64,000 nucleotides of DNA from Tenuibacillus multivorans (GCF_900103915.1 NZ_FNIG01000001.1:248001-312000), one strand, 5' to 3'. Positions 24,787 through 34,122 are shown, counted from the first letter of the stretch. Program-made: numbers and translations. Notes: generated by a model from the sequence alone, not told the origin.

Positions 24787-26376
24787 ATGCAGAAATTTTC
24801 ACTCCGAACTAAAATATTATCTTTATTTATTTCAATTTTGTTGTTTGTCACTTTAATGATCACGGGGATTTATTCTTATGTTGAATGGAATCAGACGAAG
24901 GATTCAATCGGCCAACGTGCCCTTGATGTCGCAACGTCAATCTCCCTCATGCCTGAAGTGATCGATGCTTTTGAATTAGAGGAACCTTCTGAAGTCATTC
25001 AGCCGATTGCCGAAAGTATTAGAGAAAGGGTCGGAGCGGAATTTATCGTTGTGGGCAATCAGGATAGTATTCGTTACTCCCATCCTCAAGAGTTTAAAAT
25101 CGGAAGAACGATGGTCGGTGGGGATAATGACCAAGCCCTTGTACATGGACAGTATTATAAGTCGGAAGCGGTTGGGTCACTAGGTCCCTCTTTAAGAGGT
25201 AAGGCGCCGATTATTAATGATCAAGGCGAAATTATCGGAATAGTTTCTGTTGGGTTCATGCTAGATGATATACGGGGCATGGTTTATGACCGGTTAATCG
25301 TCATATTTATAACCGCGTTAGTCGTGCTTGGACTCGGGATTGTCGGTGGTGTGTTTTTAACCCGGAGTATACGACGAGATATATTAGGGTTAGAGCCACA
25401 TGAGATTGTTTCCTTTTACCGCGAACGTAAAGCGGTATTACGCTCCATAAAAGAAGGGATTATTGCGATAGATCAGGACGGGAAAATTACCATTTTGAAT
25501 CACTCTGCACGCGAAATGCTTGGGTTAACAGAAGATGCCAAGTTTAAGCCCATTGATGAAGTGTTGCCTAATACGAATATGAAGCAGGTTTTAGAAAATG
25601 GCGAACCGAATGTAGATGATGAAATTATACTAAAAGACCGAGTCGTGATTGTAAACCGTACGCCAATTTATGAGAATGGTGAAGTTGCAGGGGTTGTCGC
25701 GAGTTTTAGGGATAAGACTGAGATTCAAGAGATGTTGAATACACTATCCGAAGTGAAAAGTTACTCAGAGGATTTACGAGCGCAAACGCATGAATATACG
25801 AATAAGCTGTATGTCATCTCAGGTTTATTGCAACTGGGTCATTATGATGAGGCTATTAGGTTGATTCAAGAGGAGTCGAATCAGCATAATTATCAAACTA
25901 AAACGCTATTTTCACATATTGAAGATCAAACCATACAAGCCATCTTATTAGGAAAGATTGGGAAGGCTTCAGAGAAAAAGGTTGAATTGAATATTGACGA
26001 GAATAGTTCATTATCGCCATTACCGAAGCATATCAACACATCAAAAATGATTACGATTTTAGGGAATTTATTGGATAATGCGATTGAAGCGGCTAGTGAA
26101 TCTGACAATAATGAAGTGACGTTTTTTGCAACAGACTTAGGGAATGACATTATCTTAGAGGTTAGCGATCAGGGAACAGGCATTCCAAAAGAATTACAGC
26201 GTCACATTTTTGAAAAAGGTTTCTCAACGAAGGATGAAGATGACCGAGGATATGGCTTATCAATAGTTGATGAAGTCGTAAATGAATTAAGTGGCACCAT
26301 CGAAGTACAAAGTGAAGTAGGTAAAGGGACTGTTTTTACGGTATATTTACCAAAACGGATGAATGAAGGTGAATAG
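24787..26376 (+). CDS. CitA/DcuS-family sensor histidine kinase
   Basis: The 529-residue kinase has a membrane helix at about 11-31, an extracytoplasmic PAS-like (sCache) sensor to about residue 170, a second helix, a cytoplasmic PAS domain (IKEGIIAIDQDGKITILNHS) and a kinase core. The phosphoacceptor is in HEYTNKLYVISGLLQLG, the SpoB-type helix found in carboxylate sensors such as DcuS, CitA and MalK. ATP-binding motifs are NLLDNAIEA, DQGTGIP and GYGLSIV. ATG 24787 follows ACAGAGGTC; the longer frame has no site. It faces its regulator with a one-base gap and probably senses the carboxylate imported by the TctCBA system downstream. Confidence 0.9.
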   Translation: MQKFSLRTKILSLFISILLFVTLMITGIYSYVEWNQTKDSIGQRALDVATSISLMPEVIDAFELEEPSEVIQPIAESIRERVGAEFIVVGNQDSIRYSHPQEFKIGRTMVGGDNDQALVHGQYYKSEAVGSLGPSLRGKAPIINDQGEIIGIVSVGFMLDDIRGMVYDRLIVIFITALVVLGLGIVGGVFLTRSIRRDILGLEPHEIVSFYRERKAVLRSIKEGIIAIDQDGKITILNHSAREMLGLTEDAKFKPIDEVLPNTNMKQVLENGEPNVDDEIILKDRVVIVNRTPIYENGEVAGVVASFRDKTEIQEMLNTLSEVKSYSEDLRAQTHEYTNKLYVISGLLQLGHYDEAIRLIQEESNQHNYQTKTLFSHIEDQTIQAILLGKIGKASEKKVELNIDENSSLSPLPKHINTSKMITILGNLLDNAIEAASESDNNEVTFFATDLGNDIILEVSDQGTGIPKELQRHIFEKGFSTKDEDDRGYGLSIVDEVVNELSGTIEVQSEVGKGTVFTVYLPKRMNEGE

Positions 26377-26377
26377 A

Positions 26378-27049
26378 ATGTTAAAAGTTGCCATAACTGA
26401 AGACGATTATCGTGTGGCTTCCATCCATGAAGGCTTTCTCGAACAAGTTGGAGGGTGTGAAGTTGTATTTAAGGCACTAAACGCAGAGGATACGTTAGAC
26501 CAGCTTAAGAAGATTGAAGTTGATTTAATGTTACTCGATATTTATATGCCTGATCGCCTAGGTACTGAGATTATCGAAGAGATTAAGGCGATCAAGCCGG
26601 ATATCGGGATTATCATGATTAGTGCTGGGACGGATAAACAAATTGTACAAGAAGCGTTAAAAAGAGGCGTTTTTGATTATATTATTAAACCTGTAACAAT
26701 TGATCGTTTTAAAGATACGGTTAACAAGTATAAGCAGTTTCATGAAAAAATGAGTGAAAAAGAAGAAGTCGATCAAGCTTTATTAGATACATATTTTGGA
26801 CGCAGCTTACCATCGGAACAAATAGAGGATACGCCTAAAGGGATTGACCCTTTGACGTTAAAAAAAGTAAAAGGCATTTTGCAAGAGGCATCATCGGGAA
26901 TTACAGCAGATCAAATGGGGCAACAAATGGGGGCCTCCCGAACAACCGCTCGCAGATATTTAGAGCACCTCATTTCTGAAGGTGAATGTTTAGCTGAATT
27001 AGAATACGGCATTGTCGGAAGACCGGAACGTAAATATTACAAAAGCTAG
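26378..27049 (+). CDS. CitB/DcuR-family response regulator
   Basis: The 223-residue regulator has a receiver domain (acidic EDD, phosphoacceptor in LMLLDIYMPDRLG, Lys in IIKP) and a C-terminal helix-turn-helix of the DcuR/CitB kind with QMGASRTTARRYLEHLISEG. ATG 26378 starts one base after the kinase stop, with GAAGGTGA as ribosome site; the ATG at 26363 lies in that site and is less likely. It is the obvious activator candidate for tctCBA, whose promoter region begins 200 nt downstream. Confidence 0.9.
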   Translation: MLKVAITEDDYRVASIHEGFLEQVGGCEVVFKALNAEDTLDQLKKIEVDLMLLDIYMPDRLGTEIIEEIKAIKPDIGIIMISAGTDKQIVQEALKRGVFDYIIKPVTIDRFKDTVNKYKQFHEKMSEKEEVDQALLDTYFGRSLPSEQIEDTPKGIDPLTLKKVKGILQEASSGITADQMGQQMGASRTTARRYLEHLISEGECLAELEYGIVGRPERKYYKS

Positions 27050-27079
27050 GATCCTTATCAATAGGAACTAGCTTTTTTT
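27041..27079 (+). terminator. Rho-independent terminator
   Basis: AAAAGCTAG (27041-27049, overlapping the regulator stop) pairs with CTAGCTTTT (27068-27076), with a small inner stem, and runs into a T tract. Confidence 0.8.
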
Positions 27080-27084
27080 ATATG

Positions 27085-27204
27085 AACTTGGCCACTTAGA
27101 GGGTCAACTTGGACAATTAGAAAGTAAACTCGTACACTCAGAGGCCAATCTTGGCCACTTACTGGGGCAACTCGTACACTTAGAAGTCAAACTAGGACAC
27201 TTAC
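27085..27204 (+). repeat. Six degenerate 21-bp tandem repeats
   Basis: Units begin at 27085, 27106, 27127, 27148, 27169 and 27190 (last one incomplete) and share a core like AACTYGKACACTTAGARG. In one frame, open from 27072 to the stop at 27288, they encode heptads such as LGHLEGQ and LVHLEVK, but no start codon or ribosome site is seen. They fill much of the 27050-27372 gap upstream of the tctC gene. Confidence 0.8.
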
Positions 27205-27260
27205 CCCTTTTTGTGAACAAAATGAACAAAATTATTTTAAGTTTCTTAATGCTGATTATT

Positions 27261-27276
27261 TTGAAAACGATTACAT
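27261..27276. promoter_or_regulatory. CcpA-binding cre site upstream of tctC
   Basis: TTGAAAACGATTACAT fits the full cre consensus WTGNAANCGNWWNCAW with no mismatch. It lies about 100 nt before the tctC start. Catabolite control of the transporter operon is inferred. Confidence 0.75.
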
Positions 27277-27372
27277 TTAAAATTTTATGAATTATAGTGA
27301 TGAATAGTCACTCATTTATGACAATTTTAAGGCGAAATTGTTAAAACTTATTTAAATTAGGGGGATTTATCA

Positions 27373-28443
27373 ATGAAGAAGCTATTAGCATTATCGATGT
27401 TTATCTTAATGTTATTGTTCCTAGCTGCTTGTGGTGGCGATGATACGTCATCAGAAGGTGACAACGCTGGGGAAGATGACACATCATCTGAGGAAAGCTC
27501 CGGTGATGAAAGCTCAAGCGAAGGTGATGGAGAATGGGCACCTAGTGAGTCAATTGAAATTGTTGCGCCAGCGGGTGCTGGTGGTGGCTGGGATACCACA
27601 GCTCGTATGTCAGCACAGGTGTTAAATGAAGAAGGAATCATTGAGCAAGATATGGGTGTTGTTAACAAAGAAGGTGCCGGTGGTGCAGTAGGTTGGGCTT
27701 ATATGGCAGAACAAGCAGGAAGTAATCACAACCTATTCGTTTCATCTTCTCCGATTCTATTAGTACCATTAAATGGTCAATCAGAATACGGTCATGAGGA
27801 CTTCACACCGATTGCGAACGTTATTGCAGACTATGGTGCGTTTGCTGTTCGTGATGATGCGGAGTGGGATAACTTAAATGAATTATTTGAAGATATGAAG
27901 GAAGATCCACAAAGTGTAACAGTTGTTGGTACTTCTTCTCCTGGTAGTATGGACCACATTCAGTTCGTACGTTTTGCTAAGGCAGCAGGTGTGGACATTA
28001 CAAAAATCAAATATGTATCTGCACCAGATGCAGGTGGTATTACACAGCTTCTAAATGGTAGTGCAGATGTCTTCTCAACAGGTGTTGCAGAAGTCGTAGA
28101 ACAAGCTAGAGCAGGTGAGATTAGAGTACTAGCTGTAACATCTGAAGAACGCTTAGAAGGCGAAACATTATCAACATTCCCAACTGCTATGGAGCAGGGA
28201 ATTGACGAATCATTTATTAACTGGAGAGGTTTCTTCGGTCCAAAAGATATGGACCCAGCTGCAGTTGAATATTATGAAGCAAAATTTAAAGAGTTAAGCG
28301 ACTCTGGCGCCTTCGCTGATGTTCGCTCTAACTATGGTTGGAACGAAATGTTCATGGGCAGCGAAGAATATCAAGAGTTCTTAGATCAAGAAAAAGAAGC
28401 GTTAAAAGGCTTACTTGATGAACTTGGTTTGACAGCAGAATAA
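27373..28443 (+). CDS. tctC: Tripartite tricarboxylate transporter substrate-binding lipoprotein
   Basis: The 356-residue protein begins with a lipoprotein signal (LLFLAACGG lipobox, Cys at about 20) followed by an acidic Ser/Glu/Asp linker of about 35 residues, and then a TctC/Bug-type binding domain with VAPAGAGGGWDTTARMSA and GGITQLLNGSADVFSTG. In the TTT family this protein captures the substrate outside the membrane and delivers it to TctAB. TTAGGGGG precedes the ATG. It is the first gene of tctCBA, behind a cre site and downstream of a carboxylate-type two-component system. The substrate could be citrate, tartrate or another carboxylate. Confidence 0.9.
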   Translation: MKKLLALSMFILMLLFLAACGGDDTSSEGDNAGEDDTSSEESSGDESSSEGDGEWAPSESIEIVAPAGAGGGWDTTARMSAQVLNEEGIIEQDMGVVNKEGAGGAVGWAYMAEQAGSNHNLFVSSSPILLVPLNGQSEYGHEDFTPIANVIADYGAFAVRDDAEWDNLNELFEDMKEDPQSVTVVGTSSPGSMDHIQFVRFAKAAGVDITKIKYVSAPDAGGITQLLNGSADVFSTGVAEVVEQARAGEIRVLAVTSEERLEGETLSTFPTAMEQGIDESFINWRGFFGPKDMDPAAVEYYEAKFKELSDSGAFADVRSNYGWNEMFMGSEEYQEFLDQEKEALKGLLDELGLTAE

Positions 28444-28451
28444 GTTCACTT

Positions 28452-28482
28452 CAGAAGTCAACGGGCTTTCCGTTGACTTCTG
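28452..28482 (+). terminator. Intra-operon hairpin between tctC and tctB
   Basis: A perfect 13-bp stem (CAGAAGTCAACGG / CCGTTGACTTCTG) with loop GCTTT lacks a T tract. It probably protects the tctC mRNA or reduces read-through, giving more binding protein than membrane subunits. Confidence 0.7.
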
Positions 28483-28509
28483 AATGTTTTATGGAAGGAG
28501 TGAATACGG

Positions 28510-28968
28510 ATGCTGCAAGGTGTGAATCGAAAAATTGGTTTAATTTTAGCCATCCTAACAGCTGGCTATCTATATATGAGTTATCAACTACCGACTTACC
28601 CATATATACCGGTCGATGCTGATGCGATTCCGAAAACATTAGGATGGTTATTATTAGTACTATCAATCGCATTATTTTTTGCTAAGGATCAAGATACAGA
28701 AGAACAAAAAGCGAAGCGTCGTATACCGAAAAAAGATACACTGGCGTTACTGGGTGTATTTTTGCTGGCATTTATTTATATTACGTTTTTCCAAACGGTC
28801 GGTTTTATCATTATGACGGCCTTATTTGTTTACTTTTGTTCATGGTTTTTAGGTTATAAAAATCACATTGTTAATGCGATTGTATCGATTGCTTTTCCAG
28901 TCGCGTTGTATAGCATTTTTGTCTACATGCTTCAAATTAGACTACCACAAGGAATTTTACCGTTTTAA
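28510..28968 (+). CDS. tctB: TctB small membrane subunit
   Basis: The 152-residue protein has four predicted membrane helices (about 9-27, 47-60, 76-97, 100-140 region) and the position in the operon of the small TTT subunit. The ADAIPKTLGWLLLVLSIAL segment after the first helix is typical of TctB. GGAAGGAG precedes the ATG. The helper membrane subunit works with TctA; its own sequence is poorly conserved in the family, so the call rests on topology and on the neighbours. Confidence 0.85.
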   Translation: MLQGVNRKIGLILAILTAGYLYMSYQLPTYPYIPVDADAIPKTLGWLLLVLSIALFFAKDQDTEEQKAKRRIPKKDTLALLGVFLLAFIYITFFQTVGFIIMTALFVYFCSWFLGYKNHIVNAIVSIAFPVALYSIFVYMLQIRLPQGILPF

Positions 28969-28983
28969 GAGAGGAGGGGAAGC

Positions 28984-30474
28984 ATGGGATCGATTGAAGG
29001 AATTTTAACAGGTTTTCAAGTGGCCTTTAGTATAGAAGGTGTTCTATTCGTTCTATTAGGTGTATTTGTTGGTACGTTCATTGGTATGTTACCTGGGCTA
29101 GGTCCGATTAGCGCTATTGCGATTATGATTCCGATCACCTATGGAATGGAGCCGACACTAGCACTTGTCATGATGGCGGGTGTCTATTACGGTGCTGTAT
29201 TTGGGGGTTCAACCTCTTCTATTTTGCTTAACGCGCCAGGTATTTCAGGTACGGTTGCATCCTCGTTTGATGGATATCCAATGGCGCAACAAGGCAAAGC
29301 GGGTAAAGCCTTAGCCATAGCGGCACTATCCTCATTTGCCGGGGGAACAGTCAGTGTTGTCTTATTAATGATATTTGCGCCAATGCTAGCCAATGTCGCT
29401 ATTTCGTTTGGACCACCTGCTTACTTTGCATTGATGTTACTCGGTTTAACAGCGATTGCAAGTCTATCAGAAGGCTCAACCATTAAAGCACTAATTTCTG
29501 CTGTGGTTGGTTTTATGGTTGCAACAATTGGGATTGACCCACAGACAGGTACAGCTCGATTTACGTTTGGTAGTACCAACTTACTTGATGGAATCGACTT
29601 TTTAGTTATTGCCTTAGGGTTATTTGCGATTGCTGAGGTATGTTATCTCGTTATGAACCGTCATAAATCTTTAGGAGGTTCAGGAAAGGATATCGGAAGC
29701 CTTAAGCTATCTAAAGAAGATGCTAAGGAAATGAGCGGACCTATTGGGAGACACTCGATTCTCGGTTTCATACTAGGTATTTTGCCAGGTGCGGGTGCCA
29801 CGATTGCATCATTTATTAGTTATATTACCGAAAAAAGAATCTCGAAAAATCCTGATAAATTTGGTAAAGGGTATGTCAAAGGGCTTGCAGCTCCAGAGAC
29901 ATCAAATAATGCGGCGACGAGTGGTGCGTTTGTGCCGTTACTAAGTCTAGGTATTCCTGGATCCGGTACAACTGCGGTCATGCTAGGCGCCTTTCTCGTG
30001 TTAGGTTTACAGCCTGGACCAATGTTAATGGGTGATGAACCAGAGGTGTTCTGGGGTATCATTGCCAGTATGTATATCGGAAATATCTTTTTATTAATTT
30101 TAAATCTACCGTTAATCCCGTATATTGCTAGAATCTTAACTATCCCACGCCCACTATTAATCTCATTAGTGATCATGTTTAGTTTAATAGGGGTTTATGC
30201 TATTAGTTTTAGTGTCTTTGACTTGTATTTACTATTAGCCTTTGGTGTACTAGGGTTCTTAATGCGAATGTTTGCTTTTCCAGCACCACCGTTTATTCTA
30301 GCCTTTATCCTAGGTGGTATGATGGAACAGTCCTTTAGACAGTCGATGACGATTTCCGATGGTAATATTTCCATTTTCTTTGAAAGCAATATTTCACTTG
30401 TATTAATCATCTTATCCGCGCTTTCACTGTCCTTCCCAATATTAAAAAATATATGGGCGAAGAAAAAAGCATAA
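28984..30474 (+). CDS. tctA: TctA large membrane subunit
   Basis: The 496-residue protein shows the TctA pattern: GMLPGLGPISAIAIMIPITY near residue 40, GVYYGAVFGGSTSSILLNAP near residue 65, and the second inverted copy GILPGAGATIASFISY plus PETSNNAATSGAFVPLLSLG. About 11-12 membrane helices are predicted. TctA is the translocation subunit that uses a cation gradient. GAGAGGAGGGG is its ribosome site. It follows tctB by 15 nt, and the DASS-type carrier gene starts three bases after its stop. Confidence 0.93.
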   Translation: MGSIEGILTGFQVAFSIEGVLFVLLGVFVGTFIGMLPGLGPISAIAIMIPITYGMEPTLALVMMAGVYYGAVFGGSTSSILLNAPGISGTVASSFDGYPMAQQGKAGKALAIAALSSFAGGTVSVVLLMIFAPMLANVAISFGPPAYFALMLLGLTAIASLSEGSTIKALISAVVGFMVATIGIDPQTGTARFTFGSTNLLDGIDFLVIALGLFAIAEVCYLVMNRHKSLGGSGKDIGSLKLSKEDAKEMSGPIGRHSILGFILGILPGAGATIASFISYITEKRISKNPDKFGKGYVKGLAAPETSNNAATSGAFVPLLSLGIPGSGTTAVMLGAFLVLGLQPGPMLMGDEPEVFWGIIASMYIGNIFLLILNLPLIPYIARILTIPRPLLISLVIMFSLIGVYAISFSVFDLYLLLAFGVLGFLMRMFAFPAPPFILAFILGGMMEQSFRQSMTISDGNISIFFESNISLVLIILSALSLSFPILKNIWAKKKA

Positions 30475-30476
30475 AA

Positions 30477-31859
30477 ATGAACAAGACACTAATAGTTTTG
30501 GGCTTAATGACTGGCTTAATCTTTTGGATAGGCCAGTCAAATTGGCTTGAATTATTTTCTGCGCAACAACAGATGACGCTACTCGTATTAATCGTAGCGA
30601 TTTATCTATGGACTGCTTCCCCTATACCAGCTGGGCCTGCTAGTTTTTTAGTTCTCGCACTCATGATTGGTTTGGGGATAGTCGAAAGCTCGGAGATGGC
30701 ATTTAGAGGTTTTCTAACGGAAGCTTTATACTTTATTTTATTATTATCATTGATCAGTCAAGTTTTAGTCAAAATCGGGTTTGACCGAACCGTAGCTGAG
30801 TGGTTTCAGCGTGTGAGTCGAGGACGAATTAAACGGCTCATAGTGGGATTGCCATTATTATTGTTGTTAATGCCGATTATTCTACCGTCAGCGATGGCAA
30901 GATATAAAATTCTGTACCCCTTAATTTCTAAAATAAATGATTTGTATGGATACAGCCATCAGAGTTTATTTAAAAAGTTCGGTCTATATGTCATCAGCTT
31001 TTTTAATCAAAAAGCAACCCTCATCATTTTTACTGGTGGCGGCTTTTCAGTGATTGCTTATCAGCTGATGGTTGAATACGGCGTTGGACAATTAAGATGG
31101 ATAGAATGGTTCACCCTTATGGCACCGCCTTTATGGCTAGCAATGCTATTATCAGCCGCCGTGGTCTGGGTTTATTTAAAATGGCGGACCGTTGAACCTG
31201 TTGCAAATGTACAGCATAGCGAAGGAAAAGATGTTGAAGCGGACATAGAGGCGAAACATCATCAGTATTGGCTGGCAGTTATAGCATTTGGTGTCATGAT
31301 TTTAACTTGGATACTAACGGACCCTAGCGTTTTTCCGATTATTTTACCGCCTATGTTGTTGGTCGTGTTTTATGCATTACCTCAAGTCGGGTTGGTTAAT
31401 AATCAATTAATTCGTAGTTTTGATTGGGAAAGTTTTCTACTATTAGGGACATCATTCTCATTAGGGATGTTGATGGCAGATAATGGGACAGCACAAGTCA
31501 TCGCTGAAGCATTAGTTGAGTTTTTACCAGGTCATGATCAAAGAGTACTTATTGTGATAAGTCTAGTCTGTTTTATTTGGATGATGCGATTTATGTTCAC
31601 AAACTCTTCTTCAGCTATTGCCGTCGTGTTTCCAATCTTCATTTCATATGCGGAACTCGTTAATATTTCACCGATTGCCTTATCCTTGCTTGTCATCATG
31701 GTGATTGGCGGTACGTTAATCATTCCAATTCATTCACCGTCGACTTTTTATGCTAGTCAAGAAGGTATTATATCAAGAAAAGAGCAGTTCGTGATTGGAT
31801 TTATATCGAGTTTAATTGTTTCTATTGTTGCCGTTCTAGCTGTATTTCTATATTGGTAA
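30477..31859 (+). CDS. DASS/SLC13-like carboxylate transporter
   Basis: The 460-residue membrane protein has about 12 helices. FTNSSSAIAVVFPIFISYAE near the C-terminus resembles the second Ser-Asn-Thr substrate loop of the divalent anion:sodium symporter (DASS/SLC13) family, and TASPIPAGPASFLVLALMIG matches the N-terminal inverted partner. ATG 30477 is chosen, three bases after the tctA stop; the ATG at 30453 lies within tctA with no ribosome site. Co-transcription with tctCBA suggests that the same or a related carboxylate is moved, as uptake or product exchange. The exact family placement is moderately secure. Confidence 0.7.
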   Translation: MNKTLIVLGLMTGLIFWIGQSNWLELFSAQQQMTLLVLIVAIYLWTASPIPAGPASFLVLALMIGLGIVESSEMAFRGFLTEALYFILLLSLISQVLVKIGFDRTVAEWFQRVSRGRIKRLIVGLPLLLLLMPIILPSAMARYKILYPLISKINDLYGYSHQSLFKKFGLYVISFFNQKATLIIFTGGGFSVIAYQLMVEYGVGQLRWIEWFTLMAPPLWLAMLLSAAVVWVYLKWRTVEPVANVQHSEGKDVEADIEAKHHQYWLAVIAFGVMILTWILTDPSVFPIILPPMLLVVFYALPQVGLVNNQLIRSFDWESFLLLGTSFSLGMLMADNGTAQVIAEALVEFLPGHDQRVLIVISLVCFIWMMRFMFTNSSSAIAVVFPIFISYAELVNISPIALSLLVIMVIGGTLIIPIHSPSTFYASQEGIISRKEQFVIGFISSLIVSIVAVLAVFLYW

Positions 31860-31863
31860 ACTG

Positions 31864-31899
31864 AACTCCCTAAGTCTAAATGGCTTAAGGAGTTTTTCT
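31864..31899 (+). terminator. Rho-independent terminator
   Basis: AACTCCCTAAG pairs with CTTAAGGAGTT (one mismatch) and is followed by a T-rich run, after the transporter operon. Confidence 0.85.
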
Positions 31900-31964
31900 T
31901 TTTGAAACCATTTTTTACTAACATTCGTAAAACATATAGAATGAAATTTAAGGGGGGAGTATGT

Positions 31965-32885
31965 ATGAACCAAGTTGCATTGGAATTAAAAGAAGTTAAG
32001 AAAAGTATCGGCAAGAAAGAAATTATTAAAGGACTAAATCTTCAAGTCAATCAGGGTGAAGTTTATGGTTTTATTGGTCCTAATGGTGCCGGCAAAACGA
32101 CAACTATTCGAATGATTGTCGGATTGATGAAGATTGGTAGTGGGGATGTCCGAATTCTCGGAGAAAGTATTCAATCCAATTATAAGGAAGCTGCAAAGAA
32201 TATTGGAGCGATTGTTGAAAATCCGGAATTATATCCGTTTATGACAGGATGGCAAAACCTACTACACTTCGCTCGTATGTATCAGGGTATTTCGAAAAAA
32301 CGTATTAAAGAAGTTGTTTCATTAGTTGGATTAGAGAAAGTGATCGATGACAAGGTGGGTAAATATTCACTTGGAATGAGGCAACGACTTGGTATAGCGC
32401 AAGCCATTTTACATAACCCGGCAGTCCTTATTTTGGACGAGCCGACAAATGGGCTTGATCCAGCTGGTATTCGTGAGATTCGTGAATACATACGTCAATT
32501 AGCTATTCAAGAAAATGTCGCTGTCATTATTTCAAGTCACCTTTTATCAGAAATTGAACTAATGTGTGATCGTATTGGAATTATTCAAAATGGTGAATTA
32601 ATCACAGAACGGTATGTAAACGATGAAGCGGATCAAACAGAGGCGAAAAATAAAGTTGTTTTTGAAGTAGGACAGGCTGAACAAGCAGCTAATATTTTGA
32701 AGGATAAGGACTTGAGCTTCGAGCGTGATGGAGATCAAATCATGGTTAATTTAAGTCGACAAGAGATCCCGGGCATCGTCAAAGCATTAGTTGAACATAA
32801 CATTTCCGTTTATTGTGTAACAGAAACGAAAACAACGTTAGAGGATCAATTCTTAGAAGTGACGGGAGGGAACGTCATTGAGTAA
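31965..32885 (+). CDS. ABC transporter ATP-binding protein (ABC-2 exporter type)
   Basis: The 306-residue ATPase has Walker A GPNGAGKTTT near residue 41, signature YSLGMRQRL, Walker B VLILDEPTNGLDP and switch His in ISSHLLSE. The C-terminal extension of about 80 residues is typical of the DrrA/BcrA/CcmA class. ATG 31965 lies behind AGGGGGGAG; the longer frame upstream runs into the previous terminator. It overlaps its permease by eight bases. Such exporters handle drugs, lipids or bacteriocins; the substrate is unknown. Confidence 0.9.
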   Translation: MNQVALELKEVKKSIGKKEIIKGLNLQVNQGEVYGFIGPNGAGKTTTIRMIVGLMKIGSGDVRILGESIQSNYKEAAKNIGAIVENPELYPFMTGWQNLLHFARMYQGISKKRIKEVVSLVGLEKVIDDKVGKYSLGMRQRLGIAQAILHNPAVLILDEPTNGLDPAGIREIREYIRQLAIQENVAVIISSHLLSEIELMCDRIGIIQNGELITERYVNDEADQTEAKNKVVFEVGQAEQAANILKDKDLSFERDGDQIMVNLSRQEIPGIVKALVEHNISVYCVTETKTTLEDQFLEVTGGNVIE

Positions 32886-33843
32886 ATTTCTAAAGCTAAT
32901 ATACAACGAATTGTATAAAATATATGTGCGTCAATCGACTTGGGTTATGTATATTTTATTGGCATTAATTGTGCTTGGTGGAGCTATATTAACAACTACG
33001 TTCGATGATATCACAACTGAATACTCCGATAATTGGCGAGAAGAGCTAACGCAAGAGAATGAAAAGCTTCTAAATCAAAATACTGAAATGGCTGAAAATA
33101 GTGGACCAGAATTTACTGTTGAATATAACTCAGGTGAGATTGCGAAGAATAATTATTATCTTGAACATGATATTAGACCACTGAACTACGGTGCATGGCA
33201 ATATGTCCAAGAAAATGCTGGTCTATTATCGTTTGTCAGCTTGTTTACGATCATCATTGGAGCAAGTGTCGTAGCTAGTGAGTTTAAATGGGGGACGATT
33301 AAACTCTTATTAATAAGGCCGATTTCACGGACGATGATTCTATTAAGCAAGTTTAGTGCTGTGCTAGTTTTTGCCTTGTTTTCATTAGTGTTTGTGATGT
33401 TGAGCTCGTTATTAATAGGTGGCATTTTCTTTGGATTTGAAGGCATTAATCCACACATTGTATTAGAGAAAACAGAAGGATTTACTTATGTCCCACTTAT
33501 TGGAGAAACCCTATCAGCATATGGCTATAACATTATCAATTTAGTGATGATGACGACGTTTGCATTTATGATCTCGACCATCTTTAGAAACAGTTCGCTT
33601 GCGATAGGTTTAGGTATTTTCCTTATGATGGGTGGTAGTATGGTTGTTGGCATTTTCCGAGACTATGATTGGGCAAAATATATCCTATTTGCTAATACAG
33701 ATTTAAAACAGTATGAAACCGGCAATGTTTTAATGGAAGGTATGACTCTCGGCTTTTCGATTACCATCTTGATTGTTTACTTTATCGTATTTATATCCTT
33801 ATCGTGGGTGTTTTTCAACAAACGCGATGTGGCCGGTCAATAG
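32878..33843 (+). CDS. ABC-2 type permease
   Basis: The 321-residue permease has a first helix at about 20-40, an extracytoplasmic segment to about residue 115, then five helices, the ABC-2 layout. KWGTIKLLLIRPISRTMILL is the typical coupling region after the second helix. The start is TTG 32878, five to seven bases after GGGAGGG, inside the ATPase gene end. Together the two genes form one exporter. No immunity or bacteriocin gene is next to it. Confidence 0.85.
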   Translation: MSKFLKLIYNELYKIYVRQSTWVMYILLALIVLGGAILTTTFDDITTEYSDNWREELTQENEKLLNQNTEMAENSGPEFTVEYNSGEIAKNNYYLEHDIRPLNYGAWQYVQENAGLLSFVSLFTIIIGASVVASEFKWGTIKLLLIRPISRTMILLSKFSAVLVFALFSLVFVMLSSLLIGGIFFGFEGINPHIVLEKTEGFTYVPLIGETLSAYGYNIINLVMMTTFAFMISTIFRNSSLAIGLGIFLMMGGSMVVGIFRDYDWAKYILFANTDLKQYETGNVLMEGMTLGFSITILIVYFIVFISLSWVFFNKRDVAGQ

Positions 33844-33847
33844 AAAC

Positions 33848-33886
33848 ATGGATCCCTTATTGGTGTAAGGGATCCATATATTTTTG
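33848..33886. terminator. Strong terminator
   Basis: A perfect 12-bp stem (ATGGATCCCTTA / TAAGGGATCCAT) is followed by a T-rich run at 33881-33885; it may serve both strands. Confidence 0.85.
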
Positions 33887-33891
33887 AGTGA

Positions 33892-34122
33892 TTAAAGCTC
33901 TATACTTGGTCCAAAGAATTCATAGTGTATTTGTTGCTCGGGTACCTTCCAAGCAATCAGTGCTTGTTTAAGGTTTCTCATAAAGCCCTCTGTCCCACAG
34001 AAATAGAATTCACAATCTTGGTTATCAAGGATTTCATTTAACCAAGGCAGGTCGATATAACCTTCTTTATTATATACATCTTGCTCTGTTGGATGGCTAT
34101 AGCAAACAAATGATTGAATCAA
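33892..34122 (-). pseudogene. C-terminal fragment of flavohaemoprotein (nitric oxide dioxygenase)
   Basis: The 76-codon frame matches only the last part of Hmp-type flavohaemoproteins: GYIDLPWLNEILDNQDCEFY, then FCGTEGFMRNLKQAL and the terminal IHYEFFGP. The globin and FAD domains (more than 300 residues) are missing and nothing like them is seen upstream. The apparent TTG start has no ribosome site. It is a decayed remnant left by a deletion. Confidence 0.85.
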
